Shown here piece after piece: positions 42,658 to 52,422 of a DNA stretch of 64,000 nt. A program made the translations under genes and the position numbers. A model generated the notes under the pieces. That model ran no database searches. It was not told the DNA's origin and saw nothing but the letters and a program-made list of their open reading frames with translations. Positions within the stretch are counted from its first letter, which is position 1. Each line of letters begins with the position of its first letter. This DNA comes from JAWKUK01 sp964402175 (GTDB lineage: Bacteria; Planctomycetota; UBA1135; GCA-002686595): assembly GCA_964402175.1 (NCBI GenBank), contig CAYOBN010000018.1, positions 11,004-75,003 of the forward strand. Reading direction: 5' to 3'.

Positions 42658-44223
42658 TCAACGCGCTCGAGCGGCGTCGCCGTCCTGCAGCGGGCCGAGC
42701 AGGTCGCCGAGGATCCGGGAGACCTCAGCGCGGACGAGGTCGCTGTCGACCGCGCCTTCCGTACGGGGAGCCCGGGGCGCTGCGCCGACATCGTCGCTCG
42801 ACTCCGACTTCGCCATTCGGTTCACGAAGGAGACCGCGGTCGCCTCCATGTCCGCCACGATGCCGCGCGCCTTGCGCGAGAGGAACGCGTGCAACAGGAG
42901 CGAGGGGATCGCGACGATGAGACCCCACTTCGTCGTGATGAGCGCCTCGGAGATGCCACCGGAGAGCGACTTCACGTCCCCCGAGCCGAAGACGGTGATC
43001 AACTTGAAGGTGTTGATGATGCCCGTCACGGTGCCGAGCAGACCGAGCAGCGGGGCCGAAGCTGCGCAGATCGCGATGAACGGGAGGAAGGACTGCAGAC
43101 GGTGCTTCGCGGTGATGACCGTCTCGTACATCGTCTCCTCGACGAGGGCGCGGGGCTGCGACAGGTTCTGAACACCCGTCCAGAGCATCCGACCGATCGG
43201 ACCGCGCTCGCTGATCTGGCTGCCGACCTTCTCGGCCGCGGCGATGTCGTGGCGCGAGACGGCATCGAGCAACGCCGCGACTTGCTTACGCCGCGGGCGG
43301 CGGATCAGGGTCAGCGTCAACCACTTGAGCAGCGCGACGAGGAGCGCCGCCGACGCCATCGCGAAGATCGGGATCATGACCGGTCCCCCCTTCTTGATGT
43401 GCTCGACGAAGGTCTCCTTGGTCGCCTCCATCTTGTGCGCGTTGCCCAGCGTCGGGTCGAGCGGGAACGAGCCCGCGCCGTTGGCGATCAGGTTGGCTGC
43501 CGCCTCGGAGTCGAGCGGATTGCCGAAGGGGACGATGATCGGCTCGGTCGAGAGGCGCTGCTCGGCGGTACCGACGATCGAGCCGCTGCTGGCGCGGAAG
43601 AGCGCCGTCGGCCCGACCAAGAGGAACGTGCCCTGGTTGACGAGGCCCGTGCTATCGACCGCGCCGCCCTCGAAACGCACGCCGCCGAGCGCTTCTTCGA
43701 TGCGCCCGAGGGATGCCGTGACGACGCCCGCCTGCGTGGTGAAGACCTCGCGCGGTGACAGCGCTGCGTTCTCCGGGGCCAGCTTGGCGGCTTGCACGAC
43801 CTCGCGGTAGCGCTGCACCTCGGTGATGTGCACACGCGACTCGAAGTTGCGCAGGTACTCACCGAGGAGGTTCGACAGGTACGAGCTGGAGGAGCGACGA
43901 CGCTCGACCTCCTGCCGGAGGTTCGAGAGGTCGAGCGTGCGGGAGTCCTGCAAGCGGCTGACCCGCTGGAACTCCTGCCGCACGTCGCTCAGCTCACGCT
44001 CGAGGTCGCTCAGCTTCTGCCCGAGCGGGATGCGCTCGGCCGAGATCTGCTCGCGCAGCTCCGCCAGCTCTTTGAGGCTGCTCTCGAGCCGCTTGCCGGA
44101 CTCATCGCGCGCCGCGAAGAAATCGTTGCCCTGCGCAGCGGCGTCGCTGTGAGACAACGCAAGGAGCGCCAGGAGCGGGATGAGGGTCTTGACCCCCCGA
44201 GTCGTTCGAATCGATCGTTGCAT
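42658..44223 (-). CDS. ttpC: TtpC-like protein: periplasmic coiled coil plus ExbB-like channel domain
   Basis: The 521-residue protein has a signal peptide (MQRSIRTTRGVKTLIPLLALLALSHSDAAA). A long periplasmic coiled coil follows (LESSLKELAELREQISAERI through LQDSRTLDLSNLRQEVERRR), then a beta-rich part. Its C-terminal third has three membrane helices of the MotA/TolQ/ExbB type (SAPLLGLLGTVTGIINTFKL; ISEALITTKWGLIVAIP). This architecture defines TtpC, an extra component required by Vibrio TonB2 systems. Its position between the DUF3450 gene and exbB is also conserved. It presumably joins the ExbB/ExbD motor to periplasmic factors. Confidence 0.9.
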   Translation of the reverse strand: MQRSIRTTRGVKTLIPLLALLALSHSDAAAQGNDFFAARDESGKRLESSLKELAELREQISAERIPLGQKLSDLERELSDVRQEFQRVSRLQDSRTLDLSNLRQEVERRRSSSSYLSNLLGEYLRNFESRVHITEVQRYREVVQAAKLAPENAALSPREVFTTQAGVVTASLGRIEEALGGVRFEGGAVDSTGLVNQGTFLLVGPTALFRASSGSIVGTAEQRLSTEPIIVPFGNPLDSEAAANLIANGAGSFPLDPTLGNAHKMEATKETFVEHIKKGGPVMIPIFAMASAALLVALLKWLTLTLIRRPRRKQVAALLDAVSRHDIAAAEKVGSQISERGPIGRMLWTGVQNLSQPRALVEETMYETVITAKHRLQSFLPFIAICAASAPLLGLLGTVTGIINTFKLITVFGSGDVKSLSGGISEALITTKWGLIVAIPSLLLHAFLSRKARGIVADMEATAVSFVNRMAKSESSDDVGAAPRAPRTEGAVDSDLVRAEVSRILGDLLGPLQDGDAARAR

Positions 44224-44239
44224 GGCGGTCTCGCGTGAC

Positions 44240-45061
44240 TCACTCGACCCGGAGCGGGAGCTGGATGAATGCCGCAGGCTGTTCGTTGCGCTGGACGGCG
44301 ATGGCGTTGAGGATCGCCGTCGCGTGTTCGTTCGCGGGCGTCCAGGTCCACTCCGTCGCGTTGGCGGAGCCGATGCCCGCGACGGTGCCGCTGGCGCTCG
44401 CGTAATAGGCCTGACCGATGCCGACGTACATCGTGCTCACCTCGACAGAGGTGCCATCGGGCAGGTCGCGCACCTCGATCGACAGCGTGATCTCGCGGTT
44501 GAACTTGTCGATCTCGTTGAGGAGGACGACGACGTTCTGATAGCGCTCGGCCAGCGAGGCTTTGACCTCGGCGCCCTCGACGGGCAACCGTGCACCGAAG
44601 ATCTTCACCCGCTCGCGGAGGGGCAGCGGAAGCCGCGGCAGCAGCCCGCGCAAGCGTTGCTCGAAGCCAGAGATGAGCTCGGTCAACCCCTGGGTCGCCT
44701 GGTCGAGCTCAGCGGCCTCCGCTTCGAGCTCCGAGCGCTGGCGATCGGTCTCCGTGATGTTGGCCTCACTGGCTTTCACCCGCGTCCGGAAGCCCTCGAT
44801 CTCGCGCTCGACGAGCCCGATACGATCGCCCAGCAGCTCGCGGTCCACCGCCCAGTCCCGCTTCTCTTCCGAGATCAGGCGTCGAGCTTCCACCCACTGC
44901 TCGATGGTCGCGCGGGTGGTATCGATCGGATCGTCCTGCGCAGCATCGGAGGTCCGCCCGAGCGCCATGATCCCAGCGATCACGAGTGCGCCACCCGCGA
45001 GCGCAGCATTGGGACCGCGCCTCCTCCCCGTCGGAAGGTGTTTTGCTTCGAAGTGTGTCAT
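44240..45061 (-). CDS. DUF3450 family periplasmic coiled-coil protein
   Basis: The 273-residue protein has an N-terminal membrane or signal segment (NAALAGGALVIAGIMALG). A coiled-coil region follows (IEQWVEARRLISEEKRDW through RSELEAEAAELDQATQGLTE), then a globular C-terminal part with LAERYQNVVVLLNEIDKFNREI and STMYVGIGQAYYASA. These are the landmarks of DUF3450, whose genes lie in front of ttpC-exbB-exbD-tonB in marine gammaproteobacteria. It is probably periplasmic and acts with TtpC; its exact role is unknown. It is 14 bp after the receptor gene and 16 bp before ttpC. Confidence 0.88.
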   Translation of the reverse strand: MTHFEAKHLPTGRRRGPNAALAGGALVIAGIMALGRTSDAAQDDPIDTTRATIEQWVEARRLISEEKRDWAVDRELLGDRIGLVEREIEGFRTRVKASEANITETDRQRSELEAEAAELDQATQGLTELISGFEQRLRGLLPRLPLPLRERVKIFGARLPVEGAEVKASLAERYQNVVVLLNEIDKFNREITLSIEVRDLPDGTSVEVSTMYVGIGQAYYASASGTVAGIGSANATEWTWTPANEHATAILNAIAVQRNEQPAAFIQLPLRVE

Positions 45062-45075
45062 GGGGTGCCGTGGGG

Positions 45076-48000
45076 TCAGAAGCTGAAGGTGGCGTTGAGA
45101 GTGATCGAGTACTCGATCCCGCGCGAGAACGAGCGGTTGATGACGTCGTCTTCGATGTACTGAGAGCGGTAGACCGTCTCGATCATCGGATTGGTCAGGT
45201 TCTTCGCCTGGATCTGCAGGCGGAGGAACGGCCCGAGGGGCTGCAACAGGGAGAAGTTGAGGGTGTCGTATTCGAGCGCATAGATGCTCGGTACGAAGTT
45301 TCCGAGGCTCTCCGCGGCACCGGCGACGAGCGTGTCACCCTGCACGGTGTAGAAGAGCCCGAGCTGCGTTCCCGACAACGGGACGTCGTAAGTCAGGAAG
45401 AGGTTGTACAGGTACTCGGGCGCGTTGGTCATCTCGCGCTCGGTCAATGGCGCCTGGATCGCCGGAGACGCAAAGGCGGCGATCTCGATGTCGGTGAGGC
45501 GCACCTTCGAGTCGATGAGCGTGGCATTGACGCCGAGGTTCACACCGTCGAGGTCGGACCAGAGGACGCCCAGATTCTGCCGGACCTCCGCCTCGATCCC
45601 GGTGAGTCGACCGCGCGGGTAGTTCAACGGCGTCGTGAAGGTGAAGCCCGCGAGTCGCTGCACGTACTCGATGGGGTTCTCGACGTCCTTGTGGAACGCC
45701 GAGAGCGACAGCAGACTGCCTTCGTACGGGACGTAGTCGACGCGCAGGTCGTAGTTGTCCAACTGGCTCAGCTCGAGCTCCGGGTTTCCAATGAACACCG
45801 GACCGCCGAGGAACTCCTGCTGCAGGATCGGGGTCAGCTCCTTGAAGGTCTGACGCGCGATCGTCTGGCTGTAGGCGGCGCGTAAGGTGACCGCGTCGCT
45901 CAACTGGTACTCGAGGGAGAGCGCGGGGAGGATGTTGTCCTCTTCGAACTGGACGTCCGCATCACCCGGATTCAGCACGACCGGCGCTGTGGCGCCCGGG
46001 GGGAACCAGACAGCTTCGATCTCCGGATCGTTGACGATCCCGATCTCCGTCGACTCGAAGCGCGCGCCCGTGACCACCTTCCAACGCTCGGAGAGCGGTA
46101 GGTCGATCATGGAGTAGAGCGCGGTGACCTTCTGCTCGCCCTCGTAGTCGACGTCGAGATTCCCCGCCGTGATCGGGTGGTTCTCGAACGGGAAGACCTC
46201 GCTCCAGCGTTCGCTCCACTCGGCCTGGTAGGTCGCGCCTGCGTCGCCGAAGTTGCTGAAGGTCTCTTGGTCGAACATGCGGTCGACGCGGTCGCCGAAG
46301 AAGCCGGTCTTGACGTAGCCCTCGCGGCCATCCCACTGCTCGAACGGCCACTTCAGGTTGATCGACGTCTGGACGCTGTCCTCGTTGATCTCCTTGTAGA
46401 TGCGCTGCAGGTTGCCGAGGTTGAAGTTCGCCGCCGGCAGGTACGGGAAGTAGGTCGGGTCGGTCGTGAACGGGGGAATGAACGGCGGCGCCCCCGGGTT
46501 GAAGGACGCCGGGTGCCAGAGGGAGCCGAACTGGCGCTTGTCGGGCTGGTTCGAGTCCGCAAAGCTCGTCGAGAGCACCCAATCGAGCTCCGGCGCTTTG
46601 AAGCGCAGCAGGTCCCCGACGGAGCCGCCGTCGCTACCGATTTCGTGCGTGCCGCGCAGCTGCAGCGTGCTCGCGGTGCGCTCGGTGTATTCGAGCGTCT
46701 CCGTACGAAGGTAAGGCGCAGCGTTGATCTGAGAGCTCAGGTTGCCCGGACCCGCCGGATCCGTCGGGTCGTAGCCAGGGAAGAAGTAAGCCTTGCCGCG
46801 GGTGTCCTCGGCGAGGATGGCCTCGTCCTCCGCTGCGCGCGTGTAGAGGTACGTCAGCGACAGGGCGTGTTTATCGGACTCCAAACCGACCGTCGCGAGG
46901 CCGCCCCATTTCACCGATTGGGTCGCGCGTTTGACGTCGAAGAGGGCGGTCTTGAAGTCGCCGGTCTGCGGTCGGCCTGGCTCGGGGGCGCCCTGGTTCG
47001 TCTCGGGGACCATCGGGCCGCCCGGGTCCTGCACCCACCAGAAGTCGTTGCGACCGTTGCCGATGTACTGGCTGTCGCGCTCGTAGAAGAGGCTCATGAA
47101 ACCGCCGAGGCGCCAACCGCTGTCGAGCTCGCGGCTGCCCCCCAGTGACATGGCCCACTTGTGATCGATGGGGGCTTGTTCTTCGGAGACTCCCGCTGCG
47201 CCGGTCCAGTTGTCACCGAGGTTCTCGAACTGGATGTCGCGCGAGCCGCCGTCGTCTCCGAACGTCCGCACGCCACCACCGTTGTAGGTGAGGAAGTCCG
47301 AGCGGCCCGTCGACTGCGTGTTCATGCCGAACTGCGTGCGGATCGACGCGATCGCTTCGGCGGGCACGCCGCGCAAGCGCACGTCCACAGCGCCGCCCGA
47401 GGCGTCGCCCTGCTGGTCTGGGGTGAACGTCTTGGCGACCTGCAAGCTCTCCAGCACCGAGCTCGGGAACTGGTCGAGCTCGACGGCGCGTTTGTCCTCG
47501 TCGGCGGACGGCAGGCGCACGCCGTTCATCTGCGAGCTGACATAACGGTCGGGGAGACCGCGAATGACCGCGAACTTGCCGTCCTGCACGCTCGCGCCGC
47601 TCACAAGGCGCAATCCGGTCGCAGCGTCGGAGGCGCCTGCGCGCGACATGAGCTCGTTGCTGATCGAGTCCATCAGCGCGGGGCTGTCCATGCGCAGCTC
47701 GAGCAGCGCGAGCTCGCTGCTGCCGCCCATCGCAAGGACGTCCTCGACGACGAACTCCTCCATCTCGACGAATTCACCGGTGAGGCTGACGTCGACCTCG
47801 GAGAGCGCGCCCGCTGCGACCACGACGTTGGCGGGTTGCCTGGTGTAGCCGTCCTTCGAGAAGACGAGGGTATACCGCCCCGCCGGCAGGTCGGGGATCA
47901 GGTAGAGGCCCTGGTCGCTCGTCGTGGCCTGCGCCCCGGTCTCCAGCACCTGAACCCTGGCCTCGGGCAAGGGGACGTCGAAGTCCCTGTCCTTGACGAG

Positions 48001-48096
48001 GCCGCGGATCGACCCTTGGCCTTGCGGCGCCGCCGCGACTAGCGCGGGCAGGACGACGGCGCAGCCGATCGAACAGACGAAGCGTCGAAGGAGCAC
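45076..48096 (-). CDS. TonB-dependent receptor with N-terminal carboxypeptidase-like domain
   Basis: The GTG at 48096 starts a clear signal peptide (MLLRRFVCSIGCAVVLPALVAA); upstream ATG options (48177 and beyond) precede Arg/Pro-rich sequence. A carboxypeptidase-regulatory-like domain follows (GSIRGLVKDRDFDVPLPEARV ... GRYTLVFSKDGYT). Then comes the plug (GASVQDGKFAVIRGLPDRYV, TFTPDQQGDASGGAVDVRLR), and a beta barrel of about 750 residues ends NATFSF with the terminal Phe needed for barrel assembly. It has SusC/Oar-like architecture, 1006 residues. The substrate is unknown; the class takes up siderophores, vitamins or glycans, and Oar-type receptors are larger. It is first in the operon with its own TonB motor, which suggests a dedicated energising system. 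Confidence 0.9.
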   Translation of the reverse strand: MLLRRFVCSIGCAVVLPALVAAAPQGQGSIRGLVKDRDFDVPLPEARVQVLETGAQATTSDQGLYLIPDLPAGRYTLVFSKDGYTRQPANVVVAAGALSEVDVSLTGEFVEMEEFVVEDVLAMGGSSELALLELRMDSPALMDSISNELMSRAGASDAATGLRLVSGASVQDGKFAVIRGLPDRYVSSQMNGVRLPSADEDKRAVELDQFPSSVLESLQVAKTFTPDQQGDASGGAVDVRLRGVPAEAIASIRTQFGMNTQSTGRSDFLTYNGGGVRTFGDDGGSRDIQFENLGDNWTGAAGVSEEQAPIDHKWAMSLGGSRELDSGWRLGGFMSLFYERDSQYIGNGRNDFWWVQDPGGPMVPETNQGAPEPGRPQTGDFKTALFDVKRATQSVKWGGLATVGLESDKHALSLTYLYTRAAEDEAILAEDTRGKAYFFPGYDPTDPAGPGNLSSQINAAPYLRTETLEYTERTASTLQLRGTHEIGSDGGSVGDLLRFKAPELDWVLSTSFADSNQPDKRQFGSLWHPASFNPGAPPFIPPFTTDPTYFPYLPAANFNLGNLQRIYKEINEDSVQTSINLKWPFEQWDGREGYVKTGFFGDRVDRMFDQETFSNFGDAGATYQAEWSERWSEVFPFENHPITAGNLDVDYEGEQKVTALYSMIDLPLSERWKVVTGARFESTEIGIVNDPEIEAVWFPPGATAPVVLNPGDADVQFEEDNILPALSLEYQLSDAVTLRAAYSQTIARQTFKELTPILQQEFLGGPVFIGNPELELSQLDNYDLRVDYVPYEGSLLSLSAFHKDVENPIEYVQRLAGFTFTTPLNYPRGRLTGIEAEVRQNLGVLWSDLDGVNLGVNATLIDSKVRLTDIEIAAFASPAIQAPLTEREMTNAPEYLYNLFLTYDVPLSGTQLGLFYTVQGDTLVAGAAESLGNFVPSIYALEYDTLNFSLLQPLGPFLRLQIQAKNLTNPMIETVYRSQYIEDDVINRSFSRGIEYSITLNATFSF

Positions 48097-48289
48097 GGGT
48101 CGCGGCTTGGGGGGGCAGGGGCGGTCGTCCAGGCGCCACCGCGCCCGAGCACGGACGGGATCCTCCGGCCTTAACATCAAGAAACGTTCAACGTCCGGTG
48201 CCAGCCGGATCAAGCGACGCCCGGTCCCGCAGTGGTACCGAGGCGGCTGCGCTCGCGGGCCGCACGGGGTGCGGCGCCGGGGCAGCCTG

Positions 48290-49429
48290 TCAGCGCTCCA
48301 GGGCCCCCGCGACCGCCTCGGTCAACGCGGCGCCGAGCAGCGCGTGCGCCTCGGCGTTCGGGTGTCCGTCTCCGACGTGCAGGGGCCGTCCCTCCGCGGC
48401 GGCGGCCCCCAAGGCCAGGTCGACGGAGACCCCGAGCGCTCCGAACTCCGTCGCGAGACGCGCGACGACGCGCGAGAGCGGCCCTTCCTGCCGGCCTTCG
48501 GGCGGCGGCTCGAAGCGCGGATCGGTCAGGTACAAGTCATGCCCGAAGGGGTACGACGTGAGCACGAGCGGGACTCCGTGGGTCCGCAGCGCAGCGACGA
48601 GGCGCTCGAGCGCTGCGTGCACCGGCGCATCTTCGGCCAGGAAGCGCGCCGCTTGATTCGCGGTCGCCGTCGCGACCGCGCGTCCGCCGGCTTCGTCCCA
48701 GGGCATCTCGGGCGGCGCCGCCGGCGGCCCTGGTAGCGGGCCTTCGCGGCGCTCGCGCAGCCAAGCCAGCGTCGCCGAGTGGGCTGACCACCGCAAGCCG
48801 AGCGGCATCGCACGCGGACGCACGAGGTCGGGCGCGGGCTCCTCGCGCTGCCAGCCGGTGTCCGTCCGTACAAGACGCGGCTTCGCCAGGCCGCGGAAGC
48901 CGCTCGCTTCGGCGATCGGAACGTCGTTCATCACGAGGCAGACGACGACGCAGTCCGGCGCGAGCTCGCGCCCATGCAGCTCGTAGGTCCATAGGTACTG
49001 ATCGACGGAGTAACCGGGAACGCCCAGGTTCCAGACTTCGACGTCGAGGCCGCGCGCGAGGAGGCCTTGCTCCAAGCGATCGGTGAAGCGCTCTTCGCGC
49101 GCCACCCCCCAGCCGTACACGAGCGAATCGCCGAGCACCACGACCCGCTGCACGCCCTCTGGCTTGGCGAGGTCGCGCTCGGATTGACGGTAGCCTCGCG
49201 AGTCATGTTCGACGAAGTACGGCGCGTGCGGCCCGACAAGCTCCGCGCGGAGCTTCGGTCGCCCGGCCCAGCCACGCGCCGGCTCACGCACCCCCGCATC
49301 GTGCCAGCCGAGGCGCGGTACGACGCCGCGTACGAACCGCGGCCCGAGCGCGCGCTCAGCGACCCACTCGATAGTGGCCGCGACGGCCGCCAAGGAGAGG
49401 AGCGCGATGAGGGGCTGCTTCAGCTTCAT
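48290..49429 (-). CDS. SGNH/GDSL-family hydrolase
   Basis: The 379-residue protein has an N-terminal membrane anchor or signal (PLIALLSLAAVAATIEWVAE). The SGNH blocks follow: VVVLGDSLVYGWGV (Ser nucleophile), WNLGVPGYSVDQY (Gly), VVCLVMNDVPI (Asn), and the late DGHPNAEAHALLG with the Asp-His pair. All four are present, so it should be active, for example as an O-acetyl or other ester hydrolase acting outside the cytoplasmic membrane. Placed at the end of the wza-wzc-wec operon, it could modify acyl groups on the polysaccharide. No transmembrane acyltransferase partner is in view. Confidence 0.85.
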   Translation of the reverse strand: MKLKQPLIALLSLAAVAATIEWVAERALGPRFVRGVVPRLGWHDAGVREPARGWAGRPKLRAELVGPHAPYFVEHDSRGYRQSERDLAKPEGVQRVVVLGDSLVYGWGVAREERFTDRLEQGLLARGLDVEVWNLGVPGYSVDQYLWTYELHGRELAPDCVVVCLVMNDVPIAEASGFRGLAKPRLVRTDTGWQREEPAPDLVRPRAMPLGLRWSAHSATLAWLRERREGPLPGPPAAPPEMPWDEAGGRAVATATANQAARFLAEDAPVHAALERLVAALRTHGVPLVLTSYPFGHDLYLTDPRFEPPPEGRQEGPLSRVVARLATEFGALGVSVDLALGAAAAEGRPLHVGDGHPNAEAHALLGAALTEAVAGALER

Positions 49430-49503
49430 GGGCGCCGCCCATCAGAACAGTTGACGAGCCGCGGCGCCAGCGCAGTCGGAGGCGCACGCGGTCTCGTCGG
49501 TTG

Positions 49504-50787
49504 TCATGCCGCTCGCCGCGTGCTCTGGCGCTCGCGGTGCTCACGGACGGACGGCAGCCGCGCCGGTAGACCGACCCAAGCCGCGAGGGTCTCCAGCATG
49601 CGCCGTGCGAGCTCGTCGCGGCTGAACCCAGGCGCAGCGCTCGCGCTGGCGCGGGCCAGCTTTCGGACTCGCTCACGGTCGCCCGCGAGCTGCTGGACAG
49701 CGTCTGCCAAGGCGCTCGGGCTTTCAGGAGCGACAACGACCCCCGCGCCGGAGCGTTCGACGATGTGTGTGGCCTCACCCTTCGGGCTCGCCATGAGGAT
49801 CGGCAGACCCATGCCCATCGCCTCGAAGATCTTGGAGGGGATCACGGTCTCGAAGAGCGGGGTGTTGCGCAAGTGCACCAGGGCCACATCACAAGCGCCC
49901 CAGACCTCAGGCATACGCGACTTCGGCAGAGACGCTTGGAACGTCACGTTCGTGAGATTCGCGGCAGCCGCGCGAGCGATCAGCTCGTCACGGGCTGCGC
50001 CGTCGCCGACGAAGAGGAAGTGAATGTCCGAGCGCTCGCGCAGCGCCGCCGCGGCATCGATGACGTTCTCCAGAGCGTGCGCCATTCCGTGGGTGCCGAC
50101 GTAGCCCACCACGAACTTGCCTTCGATCCCGAGCTCCTTGCGAAACGGACTCTCGCCGCTCAGTGGTTGATACTGCCCGAGGTCGACGCCGTTGGTGATG
50201 ACCTCGACCTTGGCGCGCGGGATCCCACGCCGCTCCAGGTCATCGACGAACGCGTGCGTCACGCTGACGATGCCTCGCGCGCGGCGGTACAGGAAGAGCT
50301 CCAGTCGCTCGAACCAGCGGAGAATGCGCGAGCCCTTCATCGCGCCGACCGCTTCGAGCGATGCCGGCCATAGATCGCGCAGCTCGAAGACAAACGGCAC
50401 CCGCCGCACAGCCGCCAGCATCCAACCGCCGACCGCAGCAAAGAACTGCGGCGACGTGGCCACGATGACGTCGGGTTTCCTCTGGAACAGCCCGCCCACG
50501 AATGACGCCACCATGAAGGACACATAGTCGAGCGTCCGCAGCACGAACCCCTTGTTCTCCACGATGAAAGTCTTCACCCGCACGACTCGAATGCCATCCA
50601 CGTCGGAGACCGAGTACCACGCGTTTCGATAACCCTCGTGGACCTTGCCCTGCGGGAAGTTCGGCGCACAAGTGATGACGGTGACCTCGTGTCCGTCCGC
50701 GACCCACCGCTTCGCGTGCTCATGCAGACGCGACGCCGGGGCATTGGTCTCGGGCGGGAAGTTGTCGGAGAGGAACAGGATCTGCAT
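49504..50787 (-). CDS. Glycosyltransferase family 4 (WbuB-like)
   Basis: The 427-residue protein starts at ATG 50787, 4 bp after the heparinase gene. It has the GT-B layout of WbuB-type GT4 enzymes: MQILFLSDNFPPETNAPASR at the N terminus, FELRDLWPASLEAVG in the N-terminal domain, VGYVGTHGMAHALENVIDAA, and the EX7E-type C-terminal motif region FETVIPSKIFEAMGMGLPIL. It probably adds a GlcNAc- or FucNAc-type residue to the lipid-linked repeat, judging from the family. It belongs to a minus-strand run of wza, wzc, wecC, wecB and heparinase genes. Confidence 0.9.
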   Translation of the reverse strand: MQILFLSDNFPPETNAPASRLHEHAKRWVADGHEVTVITCAPNFPQGKVHEGYRNAWYSVSDVDGIRVVRVKTFIVENKGFVLRTLDYVSFMVASFVGGLFQRKPDVIVATSPQFFAAVGGWMLAAVRRVPFVFELRDLWPASLEAVGAMKGSRILRWFERLELFLYRRARGIVSVTHAFVDDLERRGIPRAKVEVITNGVDLGQYQPLSGESPFRKELGIEGKFVVGYVGTHGMAHALENVIDAAAALRERSDIHFLFVGDGAARDELIARAAAANLTNVTFQASLPKSRMPEVWGACDVALVHLRNTPLFETVIPSKIFEAMGMGLPILMASPKGEATHIVERSGAGVVVAPESPSALADAVQQLAGDRERVRKLARASASAAPGFSRDELARRMLETLAAWVGLPARLPSVREHRERQSTRRAA

Positions 50788-50791
50788 GGGC

Positions 50792-52405
50792 TCACCAATC
50801 GAACTGGAACGAGACCTGCGGTCGCTCCCAGACCGCGGACAGGACACTGGTGGGGATGTTCGCACCGAAGCGCGGATGCCATGTCGCGCTGCCGTGGGCC
50901 AGGTTCGCCCCCGTCACAGCCGCTTGCGCAGAGACGCTGTTCGGAAGCTCGATCCGACCTTCGCGGACCTCGAGGTCCGGGTGCAGGTACACGCGCGAGA
51001 CCGCAGTGTGGAACCGGCCTCGCAGCGTGTCCTCGATGCGCAGGCGACGTGCGGAGAGCTCCCAGGCACGCGTATGGACCACACGCCCCGGTAGACGACG
51101 GTAGCCGTCGTGTGAGCACACCACTCGGAGCCGATCCGCGTGGTCTTCGATCGAGAGATCAAAAGGTCGCGCGCGGCGCGCGACACGGAAGCTGGACCAG
51201 ACCTCGGACGAGCTCTCGCCGTCGACCTCGACCGTGTTGTGCGCAGCGGTCGTGCGCTGGCGCAGGCGCTCCGCCCCGGGCTCGTAGTGCGACGTCCCCG
51301 TGTCGACGAACCAGCGGTCGCGGCCGTGGGACAACTCGAACGAGAGCGTGTCCGCATGAGCGTGGCCGGGCAGGTAGTCCGGTCCGATCTCGCCGACGTC
51401 GCAGAAGAGGACCAGATCGCCGCTCACAGCACGCAGGAAGCCGGAGGCCTCCAAGTGCACCACCGCAGCGTTGGGTTCGGCGATGGGCCCGAGGCCCAAG
51501 CGGCGAGCGTACTCCTCGAGCGCGCCGGGGCTCGGCGCTTGGTCGAAGGCTGCGTCGTTGAAGAGCGCGATCTGCCCATCCGGATGCACCATCACGCGCA
51601 GCCAACGGCGCATGCGGTCGGCGAGCGAGATCCACGCGCGCGTATCGGGGAGCACGTCGGGCGCACACTGACTCAGCGCGATCAGATCGAGCACATCCTC
51701 GAGGATCACCGAGTGGTACATCGGGCTGCGCTCGAAGTGCCCGCCATCGGACAGGACCTGCTCCCGGAGCTCGCGCGCCAGCAGCCGCAGCCCTTCCGTG
51801 CGCCACTCGTCGGCCTCAGGGCCTTCGAAGAAGACACCGGCGAAGACCAGCGCTTTGGCGTTGGCCAGCAGGTGGTTCCCGAGCAAGTGGTGCTCGAGGC
51901 TCTGCCGCAGCCAACGCGCTTGCTGAGCCATGGAGTGCACCATGGACTCAGACGTGCCGAGCGCGCTGAGCGCGCCCCGGACCCAGTTGACGATGCGCAG
52001 CGAGGTGGGGTATGCGTCCCAGCCACAGCCATGTTCGGGCTGGACCTCCGCCATCCAGCGCCGAATCAAGTCGCGATTCCACGCGATGCGTGCGCCGCTC
52101 CCGGTGGCTCGGAGATCATCGAAGTAGTGTGAGTGGTATCGCCAGAGCGCGCTGCGCTCTGGGTCGTCCCAATCACCGGGATGCGCCAATGCCCCTTCCG
52201 AGCCCAACATCTGGATTCGCGTCGGGCCGATCAACACGGGCTCGCGAGCAGCGGGCGCGGGCAGCAGGCCGAGAGCGCGCCGCGGAGGTGCGGGAGCGTT
52301 GTCGAGGCTCGGACGTCGCATGCGCCGCACCAGCCGCGCCGCCACCTGCGTCGGCCGCAGGTGACGCAAGGTCCGCGCGTAGAGGAGTGCGCTTGCGATT
52401 CCCAT
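50792..52405 (-). CDS. Heparinase II/III family protein
   Basis: Start ATG 52405 (MGIASALLYARTLRHL); a TTG at 52426 overlapping the wecB stop (TTGA) is an equally coupled alternative. The 537-residue protein has an N-terminal alpha/alpha-toroid (WNRDLIRRWMAEVQP, NHLLANAKALVFAGVFF, DGGHFERSPMYHSVILEDVL). A C-terminal beta-sandwich carries the family signature GHAHADTLSFELSHGRDRWFVDTGTSHYEPG, with the His-Asp region probably catalytic. Heparinase II/III lyases cleave acidic polysaccharides; in exopolysaccharide clusters they are thought to trim or release the polymer. There is no signal peptide, which is usual for cluster members of this kind. Fits a uronic acid-containing polymer. Confidence 0.88.
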   Translation of the reverse strand: MGIASALLYARTLRHLRPTQVAARLVRRMRRPSLDNAPAPPRRALGLLPAPAAREPVLIGPTRIQMLGSEGALAHPGDWDDPERSALWRYHSHYFDDLRATGSGARIAWNRDLIRRWMAEVQPEHGCGWDAYPTSLRIVNWVRGALSALGTSESMVHSMAQQARWLRQSLEHHLLGNHLLANAKALVFAGVFFEGPEADEWRTEGLRLLARELREQVLSDGGHFERSPMYHSVILEDVLDLIALSQCAPDVLPDTRAWISLADRMRRWLRVMVHPDGQIALFNDAAFDQAPSPGALEEYARRLGLGPIAEPNAAVVHLEASGFLRAVSGDLVLFCDVGEIGPDYLPGHAHADTLSFELSHGRDRWFVDTGTSHYEPGAERLRQRTTAAHNTVEVDGESSSEVWSSFRVARRARPFDLSIEDHADRLRVVCSHDGYRRLPGRVVHTRAWELSARRLRIEDTLRGRFHTAVSRVYLHPDLEVREGRIELPNSVSAQAAVTGANLAHGSATWHPRFGANIPTSVLSAVWERPQVSFQFDW

Positions 52406-52422
52406 CTCCCCTGCCTGTGCCC

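Noticed and set aside
48097..48200. A sigma-54-like match upstream of the TonB-dependent receptor gene (TGGCAC-N6-TTGAAC on the minus strand)
   Set aside because: The spacer is one base too long and the -12 element lacks the essential GC, unlike the ric promoter.
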